From Methylobacterium radiotolerans JCM 2831 (GTDB lineage: Bacteria > Pseudomonadota > Alphaproteobacteria > Rhizobiales > Beijerinckiaceae): DNA of 64,000 bases. Position 1 is the stretch's first letter, and each line of letters opens with the position of its first letter. Positions 16,894 to 25,121 of the stretch are shown in pieces. The DNA is taken from assembly GCF_000019725.1 (NCBI RefSeq), contig NC_010505.1, positions 2,406,001 through 2,470,000 of the forward strand, in the 5' to 3' direction. Both the position numbers and the translations under genes were made by a program. The notes below the pieces were generated by a model. It did not search any database. It saw only the letters and a list, made by a program, of their open reading frames with translations, and had not been told where the DNA came from.

Positions 16894-17499
16894 GTGACGA
16901 GCCCCGTGAGACGCCTCTTCCTCGCCGGCCTTCTGGCGATCGCGGCCATCCCCACCGCCCGCGCGGAGCCGACGACCGTCCGGTTCCGCGGCACCGTGGT
17001 CCGGGCCGACTCGGAGCGCCTGGAGATCCGCCGCGCCAGCGGCAGCAGCCTGGCGGTGCAGATGGGCCCCCGGACCCGCATCTACGCGGTCAACGGCTCC
17101 AGCCTGCGGTCGATCAAGCCGGAGAGCTACGTCAGCATCCTCGGCGCGTCCGAGTCCGAGCCGCGGCAGGCGAGTGCCGTGACCCTGTACTCGCCCTCCG
17201 AGCGCGGGTTCGAGGCGGGCAGCCAGCCCTGGGACACCGGGCAGGGCGCGCGCCTCACCGCCGGGTGGGTCGCCGACCTGCAGCGGGGCGCGCCGACGCG
17301 TGTGACCGTCGCCTACAACGGCGGCCAATCGTCCTTCGCGATCCCCGACGGCACCCCGGTGACGCAGCTCTCCCCGGGCGAGAAGGCGATGCTCCAGCCG
17401 GGCGCAGCCGTGACGATCTTCGCGCGGTCCGGCGACGACGGTGGACTGGTGGCGGGCACGATCGCGGTGGGCCGCCAGGGCGTCGTGCCGGGTCTCTGA
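16894..17499 (+). CDS. secreted protein of unknown function
   Basis: The 201-residue product has a signal peptide (VRRLFLAGLLAIAAIPTARA, cleavage before EP). The mature part is beta-rich with two similar halves: VRFRGTVVRADSERLEIRRA with AVQMGPRTRIYAV, and later VAYNGGQSSFAIPDGTPV with PGAAVTIFARSG. This resembles small OB-like DUF5666-type domains, but I do not recognise the family with certainty. GTG at 16894 is the start, with GGAAAGGAG upstream. The upstream EcfG promoter points to a stress role. Three CCATGGC direct repeats lie between promoter and start. Confidence 0.8.
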   Translation: MTSPVRRLFLAGLLAIAAIPTARAEPTTVRFRGTVVRADSERLEIRRASGSSLAVQMGPRTRIYAVNGSSLRSIKPESYVSILGASESEPRQASAVTLYSPSERGFEAGSQPWDTGQGARLTAGWVADLQRGAPTRVTVAYNGGQSSFAIPDGTPVTQLSPGEKAMLQPGAAVTIFARSGDDGGLVAGTIAVGRQGVVPGL

Positions 17500-17564
17500 C
17501 ACGGTCGGCCGGGACGCTGCGTCACCGACGGCGCAGCAAACCCGCGCGCCGACGCGGAAGCTGC

Positions 17565-17572
17565 GCTACATC
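17565..17572 (+). promoter_or_regulatory. -10 element placed for a leaderless HIT transcript
   Basis: GCTACATC matches the alphaproteobacterial -10 form GCTANAWC and ends 8 bases before the ATG at 17581, so transcription would begin at or next to the start codon. The -35 is weak. Confidence 0.4.
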
Positions 17573-17580
17573 GGTCGGCG

Positions 17581-18000
17581 ATGACCGAGTTCGCCTTCAC
17601 CCTCGATCCGCGCCTGTCGGCCGACACCGCCGAAGTGGGCGACCTTGCCCTGTGCCGCGTGCTGCTGATGGACGACGCCCGGTTCCCGTGGCTGATCCTG
17701 GTGCCGCGCCGCCCGAACCTCACCGAGATCACCGACCTCGCCGAAGCCGAGGCCGCGGCGCTCTGGCAGGAGATCCGCCTCGCCACGGGGGTGATGCTGG
17801 CCCTGTCCAAGCCCGACAAGGTGAATATCGGCGCGCTCGGCAACGTGGTGTCGCAGCTTCACGTCCACGTCGTCGGCCGCTTCCGGTCGGATCCCGCCTG
17901 GCCCGGGCCGGTCTGGGGGTTCGAGACCCGCAAGCCCTACCCGCTTCACGCCCGCGCCCAGCTCCTCGAGCGTGCCGGCGCCCTCTTCTCCGCGGCCTGA
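17581..18000 (+). CDS. HIT domain protein
   Basis: The 139-residue product is a histidine-triad hydrolase or transferase acting on nucleotide phosphoramidates or similar substrates. The triad region reads QLHVHVVGR, so the first His of the usual HxHxH pattern is Gln while the catalytic central His remains. An upstream segment NIGALGNVV is also typical of this proteobacterial subgroup. No Shine-Dalgarno sequence is visible, and the -10 placement suggests a leaderless mRNA. nudC follows after 7 bases, so the pair is likely an operon of nucleotide-cleaning enzymes. Confidence 0.9.
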   Translation: MTEFAFTLDPRLSADTAEVGDLALCRVLLMDDARFPWLILVPRRPNLTEITDLAEAEAAALWQEIRLATGVMLALSKPDKVNIGALGNVVSQLHVHVVGRFRSDPAWPGPVWGFETRKPYPLHARAQLLERAGALFSAA

Positions 18001-18007
18001 CCCTGGC

Positions 18008-18910
18008 ATGACCGATCCCCGCGACACCCTCGGCTTCGTCCGCAACCGCCTCGACCGCCACTCGGCCGAGCAGCCCGAGGAGGCGGTGCCGCCCTTCGAC
18101 ACGCCCGAGGCCCGCCTCGTGCTGATCTGCGGCGACCGGATCGTGTTGCGGGGAGAGACGGCGCTGATCGCCGTCGCGGAGGCGGCGGGCCTCGCGGGCG
18201 GGACGCGCATCTTCCTCGGGCACCGGGACGGGCAGCCCGTCTTCGCCGCCGCCGCGCCCGCCGAGGCGGCCGAGCGCTTCGCCGAGGGACCGACCCGCAC
18301 CCTCGACCTCCGGTCCATCGCCACCGAATCCGCCGTGGAGGCCGAGGAGCTCGGCCTGCTCGCCGTGGCCAAGTCGATGCTCGACTGGCACGCCCGCCAC
18401 GGCTTCTGCGCCAATTGCGGCACCGCCACCGTGGCCCGGGCCGGCGGCTTCCGCCGCGAGTGCCCGAGCTGCAACGCCCACCACTTCCCCCGGGTCGACC
18501 CGGTGGTGATCATGCTGGTGCGCCGGGGCGACAGCTGCCTGCTCGGCCGCGGGCCGCATTTCCGGCCGCACATGTATTCCTGCCTCGCGGGCTTCCTCGA
18601 GCCCGGCGAGACGATCGAGGACGCGGTCCGCCGCGAGGTATTCGAGGAGACGCGGATCCGCGTCGGCGCAGTCACCTACCGGACGTCGCAGCCCTGGCCG
18701 TTCCCGTCCTCGCTGATGCTCGGCTGCGCCGCCGAGGGCCTCGACGAGGCCATCGTCACCGATCCGAGCGAACTGGAGGATGCGCGCTGGTTCACCCGGG
18801 CCGACGTCGCGGCCATGCTGGCGGGAACGCATCCCGAGGGGATCCAGGCCCCGCCGCCCATGGCGATCGCCCACTACCTGATGCGCGCCTTCGTGGCCGG
18901 GGAGACCTGA
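18008..18910 (+). CDS. nudC: NAD(+) diphosphatase NudC
   Basis: NudC hydrolyses NADH/NAD to NMN(H) and AMP and in other bacteria removes NAD caps from RNA. The 300-residue product has an N-terminal domain, a four-Cys zinc ribbon (FCANCGTATVARAG, then RRECPSCNAHHFPRVDP), the NUDIX box within GFLEPGETIEDAVRREVFEE and the NudC-specific SQPWPFPSSLM motif. Length is somewhat above the E. coli enzyme, as usual for alphaproteobacteria. The ATG at 18008 is 7 bases after the HIT stop. Confidence 0.95.
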   Translation: MTDPRDTLGFVRNRLDRHSAEQPEEAVPPFDTPEARLVLICGDRIVLRGETALIAVAEAAGLAGGTRIFLGHRDGQPVFAAAAPAEAAERFAEGPTRTLDLRSIATESAVEAEELGLLAVAKSMLDWHARHGFCANCGTATVARAGGFRRECPSCNAHHFPRVDPVVIMLVRRGDSCLLGRGPHFRPHMYSCLAGFLEPGETIEDAVRREVFEETRIRVGAVTYRTSQPWPFPSSLMLGCAAEGLDEAIVTDPSELEDARWFTRADVAAMLAGTHPEGIQAPPPMAIAHYLMRAFVAGET

Positions 18911-19055
18911 CCCGGGCCTGCCGGTGCTCCGGCTCGCGGCGTCGACGGCTTCAGCCCGAATGCGCCACAGCCGCTGACTTGAAGCACGCCCGGGGGCCGG
19001 AGGGCGTGGCGCATGCCGTCCGGCGGGCGGACGACGCCGCCCACGCCATCCGGCC

Positions 19056-20528
19056 TCAGACCGCGACGCGGCTCTGCTCGGCCTGGGCCGGGAGCGCGCC
19101 CCGCATCTCCGAGAAGGCCTCGCCCACCATCAGGAGCGCCGGACCGTCGAGGCCGGCCGCCTCGACCCGGTCGGCGAGGTCCGCGGCCGTGCCGCGCAGC
19201 GCCTGCTGGTTCGGGCGGGTGGCGTTGAACACCAGCAGCGCCGGCGTCGCGGGCGCCAGGCCCTCCGCCACGGCGCGTGCGAGCAGCGCCCGCAGGGTCC
19301 GCTTCGGCATGTAGACCACCGTGGTGACGCTCGGATCGGCGAGCGCGCCCCAGTTCAGATCGTCCGGCAGAGCGCCGCGGCGGTCGTGGCCGGTGACGAA
19401 TTGCAGGCGGCGCGCGGCGTCGCGATGGGTCAGCGACAGGCCCAGGGACGCCGCCGCACCCTGCGCGGCCGAGACGCCCGGAACCACGGTCACCGGGATG
19501 CCGGCGGCCCGGCAGGCCTCGATCTCCTCGCCCGCCCGGCCGAAGACCAGCGGGTCGCCGGATTTCAGCCGCACCACCTGCTTGCCGGAGCGGGCGAGCT
19601 GCACCATCAGCGCGTTGATGTCGTCCTGGCGGCAGGACGGGCCGTGGCCGGTCTTGCCGACCAGCATGGTGCGGGCCTCGCGGCGGGCGTAGTCGAGGAT
19701 CTCGGGGGCGACGAGGTCGTCGTAGAGGATGACGTCGGCGTTGCGCAGCGCCCGCAGCGCCTTCAGCGTGAGGAGCTCCGCGTCGCCGGGGCCGGCCCCG
19801 ACCAGCGTCACGGCGCCGCCCTTCGGGGCGGTCTCGGTCTCGCCGAGCAGCTCGGCGAGATCCCGCTCCGACGGCGCCCGGTCGGGCTCCGCGAAGGCCC
19901 GGTCGGTGAAGCGCTCCCAGAAGAGGCGCCGGTCGGCGAAGCCGTGGAAGCGAGCGGTGACGCCGTCGCGCCAGTCGCGGGCGGCCGCGACCCAGCGGGC
20001 GAACCCGCGGGGCAGCATCGCCTCGATCCGGGCACGCACGGTCTGGCCGAAGACCGGGGCGGCGCCCTCGGTCGAGATGCCGACCACGAGCGGCGAGCGG
20101 TTGACGATGGCGCCGAACTTCACGTCGCAGAGGTGCGGCCGGTCCACCGCGTTGACGATGGCGCCGGCCCCGCGGGCGGCCGCCACGAAGGCGACGCACT
20201 CGGTTTCGTCCTCCATCGCGCCGATGCAGAAGGCCGCGCCCCAGAGGTCGTCCGGGCTCCAGGCGCGTTCGTGCAGCTCCACCCGCCCGTCGACGATCTC
20301 GCCCGGCACGGCGCGCAGCTCCTCGCCGGGCTCGGGCGCGTAGACGTCGACGTGGGCGCCGGCCGCGGCGAGGACCTTGACCTTCCAGGGGGCGCCGCCC
20401 GACGCGCCGGCGAGGACGACCCGCTTGCCGCGGAGGGGCACGAAGACGGGCAGCACCGCCAGCGGCTCCAGGCCGGCGGCCTTCGTCTCGCGGGGGGCGC
20501 GGGCTGCGCGCAGGGGGGTCTCGGTCAC
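19056..20528 (-). CDS. cysG: siroheme synthase CysG
   Basis: CysG makes siroheme from uroporphyrinogen III by methylation, oxidation and iron insertion; siroheme is the cofactor of the nitrite reductase encoded upstream. The 490-residue protein has an N-terminal dehydrogenase/ferrochelatase domain (about 25-215, with GKRVVLAGASGGAPWKVKVL in place of the usual GGG-type loop) and a C-terminal methyltransferase domain (about 228-480) with VTLVGAGPGDAELLTLKALR, VRLKSGDPLVFGRAGEE and VVPGVSAAQGAAASL. It is the last gene of the nitrate cluster, 203 bases after nasA, with a palindromic repeat in the gap. Confidence 0.95.
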   Translation of the reverse strand: MTETPLRAARAPRETKAAGLEPLAVLPVFVPLRGKRVVLAGASGGAPWKVKVLAAAGAHVDVYAPEPGEELRAVPGEIVDGRVELHERAWSPDDLWGAAFCIGAMEDETECVAFVAAARGAGAIVNAVDRPHLCDVKFGAIVNRSPLVVGISTEGAAPVFGQTVRARIEAMLPRGFARWVAAARDWRDGVTARFHGFADRRLFWERFTDRAFAEPDRAPSERDLAELLGETETAPKGGAVTLVGAGPGDAELLTLKALRALRNADVILYDDLVAPEILDYARREARTMLVGKTGHGPSCRQDDINALMVQLARSGKQVVRLKSGDPLVFGRAGEEIEACRAAGIPVTVVPGVSAAQGAAASLGLSLTHRDAARRLQFVTGHDRRGALPDDLNWGALADPSVTTVVYMPKRTLRALLARAVAEGLAPATPALLVFNATRPNQQALRGTAADLADRVEAAGLDGPALLMVGEAFSEMRGALPAQAEQSRVAV

Positions 20529-20572
20529 GGGCCTGTCCTGGATCGTCGCGAGCCGGCCACTCCCGTCCGCCC

Positions 20573-20680
20573 CCTCGCCCCGAGGAGCCGCGCAGCAGCC
20601 TCGAAGGAAGGCTCCAGGGATCGCGCGGCCGGCTGGAGGGCTCCTTCGAGGCCCGCGGACGCGGTCACCTCGGGATGAGG
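20573..20680. repeat. palindromic intergenic repeat between nasA and cysG (copy 2)
   Basis: A 108-base element is related to the one at 2587-2700. Its ends (CCTCGCCCCGAGG at 20573-20585 and CCTCGGGATGAGG at 20668-20680) are inverted repeats with two mismatches. It shares the internal word CTCCTTCGAGGCC with copy 1 and also carries its inverse near the left end. It interrupts the nasA-cysG transcription unit. Confidence 0.75.
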
Positions 20681-20731
20681 GGATCGGATGGGATCACCCG
20701 GTCCGTCCTTGCCGGTGAGTGTATCAGATAA

Positions 20732-23428
20732 TCACGCGGCGCGGGCGGTCTGCCCGGCCAGCATCTTGCGGATCTCCGGTATGCAGGAGCCGCAGTTCGT
20801 GCCGGCCTTGCAGGCTGCGCCCACCGCCTCCACGGATGCGGCGCCCCCGGCAATGGTCGCGGCGATGACGTCGGCGCCGACGCCGTGGCAGGCGCAGACC
20901 ACGGGGCCCGCCGAGGCGGTCGCCGCGCGGCCCGAGAGCAGCGCCCGTCGTTCGGCGGCGCCGGGCGCCTCGGCGGCGAACAGGGCCTTGGCGGCTTCCC
21001 AGTCCGGCCGTTCCCCGGCGGGCGCGTAGGCGAGGCAGGCGACGAGGCGGTCGCCGTCGTAGACCGCGCAGCGGTAGCGGTCGCGGGCGTGGTCGGCATA
21101 TTCCGCCAGTTCGCAGCCCGACAGCGCCTCGCTCTGGATCAGCCCGCGGACCGTCAGCGCCACCGCCCGGGAGCTGTCGGCGGTGGCGAATTGCGCGCCC
21201 CAGCCGCCGGTGATCGCGGCGCGCGCCCACCACCAGCCCTCGGGCATCGCCACCTGCCGGCGCGTCAGCAGGAAACCGCGGGCGCGGTAGCCGACGGAGG
21301 CGATGGCCGCCGGGGTCGCCTTGAGTTCGGGCTGACCGGAGACCGGGTCGGTCATGCCGCGCACCAGCGCGCCGACCCGGGCCCGCGACGCGAAGGCGCC
21401 GCCCCAGTGCATCGGCATGAACAGGCTGCCCGGCACCACCGTGTCGGTGACCGTCACTTCCAGCTCGGCCGCGCCGTACGCGGTCGTCAGCCGGGCGATG
21501 TCGCCCTCCACCAAGCCGTGGGTCGCCGCGTCGTCCGGGTGGACCTCGACGAACGGGACGGCCCGGTGCGCCGAGAGGCGCTGGCTCTTCCCGGTGCGCG
21601 TCATCGTGTGCCAGTGGTCGCGGACCCGGCCGGTGTTGAGCATGAGCGGGAATGCCGTCGAGGCCGCGAGCGCGAGGGCCGGCGGCTGCACCGCGACGAA
21701 GCGGGCGCGCCGGTCGAAGGTGTAGAACCGGCCGTCGCCGAACAGACGAGCCTTGCCCTGGGTGGCACCCCGGAGGCCGGAGCGTTTCGGGATCGGCCAC
21801 TGAACCGGCGGGGCCGCGTCGTAGGCGGCGTCGCTGATGTCGGTGAGCGCGCCGAGGTCGAAGTCGCGGGTGCCGTTGTTCTCGTAGGCCGAGAGCCCGG
21901 CATGCTCGCGGAAGATCGCCGCGGCGGAATCGAACGCGAAGGCCCGGCCGTGGCCGAGGCGGCGGCCGACCTCGGCCAGCGCCGCCCAGTCCGGCCGCGC
22001 CGCGCCCGGGCTCGTGAGGAAGCGGCGCTGGCGCGAGATCCGGCGCTCGGAATTGGTGACGGTGCCGTCCTTCTCGCCCCAGGCCTGGGCAGGCAGCAGC
22101 ACTGTGGTCTTGCCGCGACCCAGGGCGGTGTCGGAATCCGCCACTGCCTCGGACACCACGTAGAGGTCGAGGCCGGCGAGCGACGCGCGGATCGCGTCGG
22201 CGCGCGGCATCGAGACCAGCGGGTTGGTGCCCATGACCCAGAGGGCCTTGATCTTGCCCCGGGCAATCGCATCGAAGAGCGCCACCGCCTTCATCCCCTC
22301 GCCGGTGATGATCCGCGGGGCGCCCCAGTAGCGGCGCACCCGGTCCACCTCCTCGGGAGTGAAGTGCATGTGGGCGGCCAGCATGTTGGCCAAGCCCCCG
22401 ACCTCGCGCCCGCCCATGGCGTTCGGCTGGCCGGTCAGGGAGAAGGGCCCCATCCCGGTCTCGCCGATGCGGCCGGTGATGAGGTGGCAGTTGATGATGC
22501 TGTTGCCCTTGTCGGTCCCCTGAGCCGACTGGTTCACCCCCTGCGAGAAGGCCGTGACGACCCGGCGCGTGCCGGCGAACAGGGCGTAGAAGGTCGCGAT
22601 GTCGGCCTCCGCCACCCCGGTGACGGCGGCGACCGCCGCGAGATCCGGCGCGATCTGGCGGGCGCGGTCGAGGGCGCCGTCGAGGCCGGCCGTGTGGGCA
22701 TCGACGAAGGCGCGGTCGCGGAAGCCGTTGTCGGACAGGTAGACCAGCAGGCCCGCGAACAGGGCGGTGTCGGAGCCGGGCCGGATGCCGAGGAACAGGT
22801 CGGATTCCTGCGCGGTCTGGGTGCGGCGGGGATCGATGACCACGAACTTGGTGCCGCGGCGCTCCTTGGCGTCGGCCATGCGGCGGAACAGGATCGGGTG
22901 GCACCACGCGGTGTTGGAGCCGACCAGCACGATCAGGTCGGCCTCGTCGAGATCCTCGTAGCAGCCCGGCACCGTGTCGGAGCCGAAGGCCCGGCGGTGG
23001 GCCGCGACCGCGCTCGACATGCAGAGCCGCGAGTTGGTGTCCACGTGCGGCGTGCCGATGAAGCCCTTCGCGAGCTTGTTGGCGACGTAGTAATCCTCGG
23101 TGAGGAGCTGCCCCGACAGGTAGAAGGCGATCGCGTCCGGCCCGTGCTCCGCGGCGACCGCGCCGAGCTTCTTCGCGACGGTGTCGAGAGCGGCGTCCCA
23201 GGAGACCTGGGCGCCGTCGACCTGCGGGTGGAGCAGGCGGTTCTCCAGCGAGAGGGTCTCGCCGAGCGCCGAGCCCTTCGAGCACAGGCGGCCGAAATTG
23301 GCCGGGTGCTCGGCGTCGCCCGCGATCGTGGCGCCGCCCTGGCCGTCCGGGGTCGCGAGCACGCCGCACCCGACCCCGCAATAGGGGCAGGTGGTCCGCA
23401 CCGTGGGCGCCGCCACTGGCTGGGTCAT
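20732..23428 (-). CDS. nasA: assimilatory nitrate reductase catalytic subunit
   Basis: This cytoplasmic molybdoenzyme reduces nitrate to nitrite. The 898-residue protein starts with a [4Fe-4S] site (C14, C17, C21, C49), then the molybdopterin oxidoreductase core with a likely Mo-ligand Cys in SRLCMSSAV, LIVLVGSNTAWCHPI and a C-terminal dinucleotide-binding domain (PLMLNTGRVRDHWHTMTRTG). The last 60 residues form a BFD-like [2Fe-2S] domain (VVCACHGVG and TNCGSCIPEI), as in NasA rather than periplasmic NapA. No Tat signal is present. The ATG at 23428 is chosen because it gives the standard N terminus. It lies 88 bases after the flavin reductase gene. Confidence 0.95.
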   Translation of the reverse strand: MTQPVAAPTVRTTCPYCGVGCGVLATPDGQGGATIAGDAEHPANFGRLCSKGSALGETLSLENRLLHPQVDGAQVSWDAALDTVAKKLGAVAAEHGPDAIAFYLSGQLLTEDYYVANKLAKGFIGTPHVDTNSRLCMSSAVAAHRRAFGSDTVPGCYEDLDEADLIVLVGSNTAWCHPILFRRMADAKERRGTKFVVIDPRRTQTAQESDLFLGIRPGSDTALFAGLLVYLSDNGFRDRAFVDAHTAGLDGALDRARQIAPDLAAVAAVTGVAEADIATFYALFAGTRRVVTAFSQGVNQSAQGTDKGNSIINCHLITGRIGETGMGPFSLTGQPNAMGGREVGGLANMLAAHMHFTPEEVDRVRRYWGAPRIITGEGMKAVALFDAIARGKIKALWVMGTNPLVSMPRADAIRASLAGLDLYVVSEAVADSDTALGRGKTTVLLPAQAWGEKDGTVTNSERRISRQRRFLTSPGAARPDWAALAEVGRRLGHGRAFAFDSAAAIFREHAGLSAYENNGTRDFDLGALTDISDAAYDAAPPVQWPIPKRSGLRGATQGKARLFGDGRFYTFDRRARFVAVQPPALALAASTAFPLMLNTGRVRDHWHTMTRTGKSQRLSAHRAVPFVEVHPDDAATHGLVEGDIARLTTAYGAAELEVTVTDTVVPGSLFMPMHWGGAFASRARVGALVRGMTDPVSGQPELKATPAAIASVGYRARGFLLTRRQVAMPEGWWWARAAITGGWGAQFATADSSRAVALTVRGLIQSEALSGCELAEYADHARDRYRCAVYDGDRLVACLAYAPAGERPDWEAAKALFAAEAPGAAERRALLSGRAATASAGPVVCACHGVGADVIAATIAGGAASVEAVGAACKAGTNCGSCIPEIRKMLAGQTARAA

Positions 23429-23516
23429 GGCTGGATCCTCGAAGGGTCGTCCTGGGCGGGAGCAAGCGCCGCGCCGCATCGCCCTCCCCCGGCACAGGGG
23501 GGAGGGTTACCGGTGC

Positions 23517-25121
23517 TCAGTAGACGTCAGCCTGATACCGCCCGGCCTTCTTGAGCGCCGCGAGGTAGGCCACCGCGTCCTCGGGGCTCTTGCCGCCGAA
23601 CTGCGCCGCCACGTCGATGATCGCCCGCTCGACGTCCTTGGCCATGCGCTTGGCGTCGCCGCAGACGTAGAAATGCGCGCCGCCCTCGAGCCACTTCCAC
23701 AGCTCGGCGCCGTTCTCGCGCATCCGGTCCTGGACGTAGGTCTTCTCCGTGCCGTCGCGCGACCACGCCAGGGACAGGCGGGTGAGCACCTTGTCGTCCT
23801 TCAGGCTGTTCAGCTCGTCCTTGTAGAAGAAGTCGCTGGCCTGCCGCTGGTGGCCGTAGAACAGCCAGTTGCGGCCCGGCGCCCGCGTGGCGGCGCGCTC
23901 GCGCAGGAAGGCCCGGAACGGCGCGATGCCGGTGCCGGGACCGCACATGATCACGTCCTTCGCCAGGTCGGCCGGCAGGCCGAAGCCGTGCGCCTTCTGC
24001 AGATAGACCTTCACCTTGGTCTGCTCGGGCAGGCGCTCGCCGAGATGGGTCGAAGCGACGCCGAGCCGCAGCCGCGAGCGGTGATTGTAGCGCACCGCGT
24101 CCACCGTCAGCGACACCCGGCCGACATCCATTTTCGGCGAGGACGAGATCGAGTAGAGCCGCGGCTGGAGCTCGTCCAGGGCCTCGAGGAAGACCTCGGC
24201 GTCGGGCCGCGCGCCCGGGAACTTGTGGAGCGCGCCGAGCACGTCGAGATAGGCGGCGTCGCCGTCCGGATCCTCGCCGGAGGCGAGCGCCTGCGCCTTC
24301 TTGCGCGCCGCTCCGGAGGTGAGCAGCGACAGGAGCTGGTAGAGGTTGTCGGGCGCCGCGCCGAGCGCGTAGTTCATCAGCAGGTGCTCGCGCAGGGTCT
24401 TCTCGCCGATCACCCGCTCGGGCCGGGCGCCGAGCTCCGCGATCACGGCGTCCACCAGCGCCGGGGCGTTGGCGGGGAACAGGCCGAGGGAGTCGCCGAC
24501 CTCGTACTGGATCGGCGTGCCGTCCAGGCCGATCTCGATGTGCCACGTCTCCTTCTCGCCGCCCGGATCGTTGAGGCGGCGGCGGGACAGGAACAGCGCC
24601 TCGACCGGGTTCTCGCGGCAGTAGCCGAGCGGGCCCAGATCGGCCGCCGCCTTCGGGGCGTCGTCGTCCACCTTCGGGGCAGCCGGGGCGCCTCCGGCGG
24701 CGCCGAACTCCTCGTCGAGCTTCTTGAGCATGCGCAGGGTCTCTTTGCCGCCGGGCTGGCAAAGGTTCAGGCGCGCCTCGTTCTTCAGGAAGATCGCGTT
24801 GGCGTAGTCGGCGCAGTTGTAGCCGCACTGGCCGCAATCCTGCTGGGCCATGGCGGCCATCAGCTTCTGCGGCTCGGGCCGATCCTTGGCCATCTCCATC
24901 CGCTCGCCGATCGGCACGGAGGGGTCGTGCCAGGGGGCGTCGTCGTTGTCGGCGAGCTTCGGGCCGCTCGCGGGAGCATCGCCCGGCGCCAGCGCCGTGG
25001 CACCCGCGGCGGAGGGGCCGAGCAGGGCCGCGAAGTAGCCCGAGAGCCAGGCGCGCTGGTCCTCGTTGAAGGGCGCGGTCTCGGGGATCAGGACGAGGGG
25101 GGGCGAGACGTGCTGGGTCAT
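23517..25121 (-). CDS. CysJ-like flavin reductase with N-terminal Fe-S domain
   Basis: The 534-residue protein looks like the FAD/NAD(P)H half of sulfite reductase flavoprotein (CysJ) but lacks the flavodoxin domain. Instead its N-terminal part carries four cysteines, C96, C99, C103 and C121 (QDCGQCGYNCADY), an RnfB-type Fe-S motif. The FAD site includes QPRLYSISSSPKMD and the NAD(P) site GPGTGIAPFRAFLRERA; the end is GRYQADVY, like CysJ's aromatic tail. It overlaps the nitrite reductase stop (ATGA). Probable role: passing electrons from NAD(P)H to the siroheme enzyme through an Fe-S cluster. This is inference; a sulfite-reducing role is an alternative. Confidence 0.85.
   Translation of the reverse strand: MTQHVSPPLVLIPETAPFNEDQRAWLSGYFAALLGPSAAGATALAPGDAPASGPKLADNDDAPWHDPSVPIGERMEMAKDRPEPQKLMAAMAQQDCGQCGYNCADYANAIFLKNEARLNLCQPGGKETLRMLKKLDEEFGAAGGAPAAPKVDDDAPKAAADLGPLGYCRENPVEALFLSRRRLNDPGGEKETWHIEIGLDGTPIQYEVGDSLGLFPANAPALVDAVIAELGARPERVIGEKTLREHLLMNYALGAAPDNLYQLLSLLTSGAARKKAQALASGEDPDGDAAYLDVLGALHKFPGARPDAEVFLEALDELQPRLYSISSSPKMDVGRVSLTVDAVRYNHRSRLRLGVASTHLGERLPEQTKVKVYLQKAHGFGLPADLAKDVIMCGPGTGIAPFRAFLRERAATRAPGRNWLFYGHQRQASDFFYKDELNSLKDDKVLTRLSLAWSRDGTEKTYVQDRMRENGAELWKWLEGGAHFYVCGDAKRMAKDVERAIIDVAAQFGGKSPEDAVAYLAALKKAGRYQADVY

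Noticed and set aside
18874..20199. 441-residue minus-strand frame overlapping cysG and the nudC end
   Set aside because: It is out of frame with cysG, which has complete motifs; the product is low-complexity Arg/Gly.
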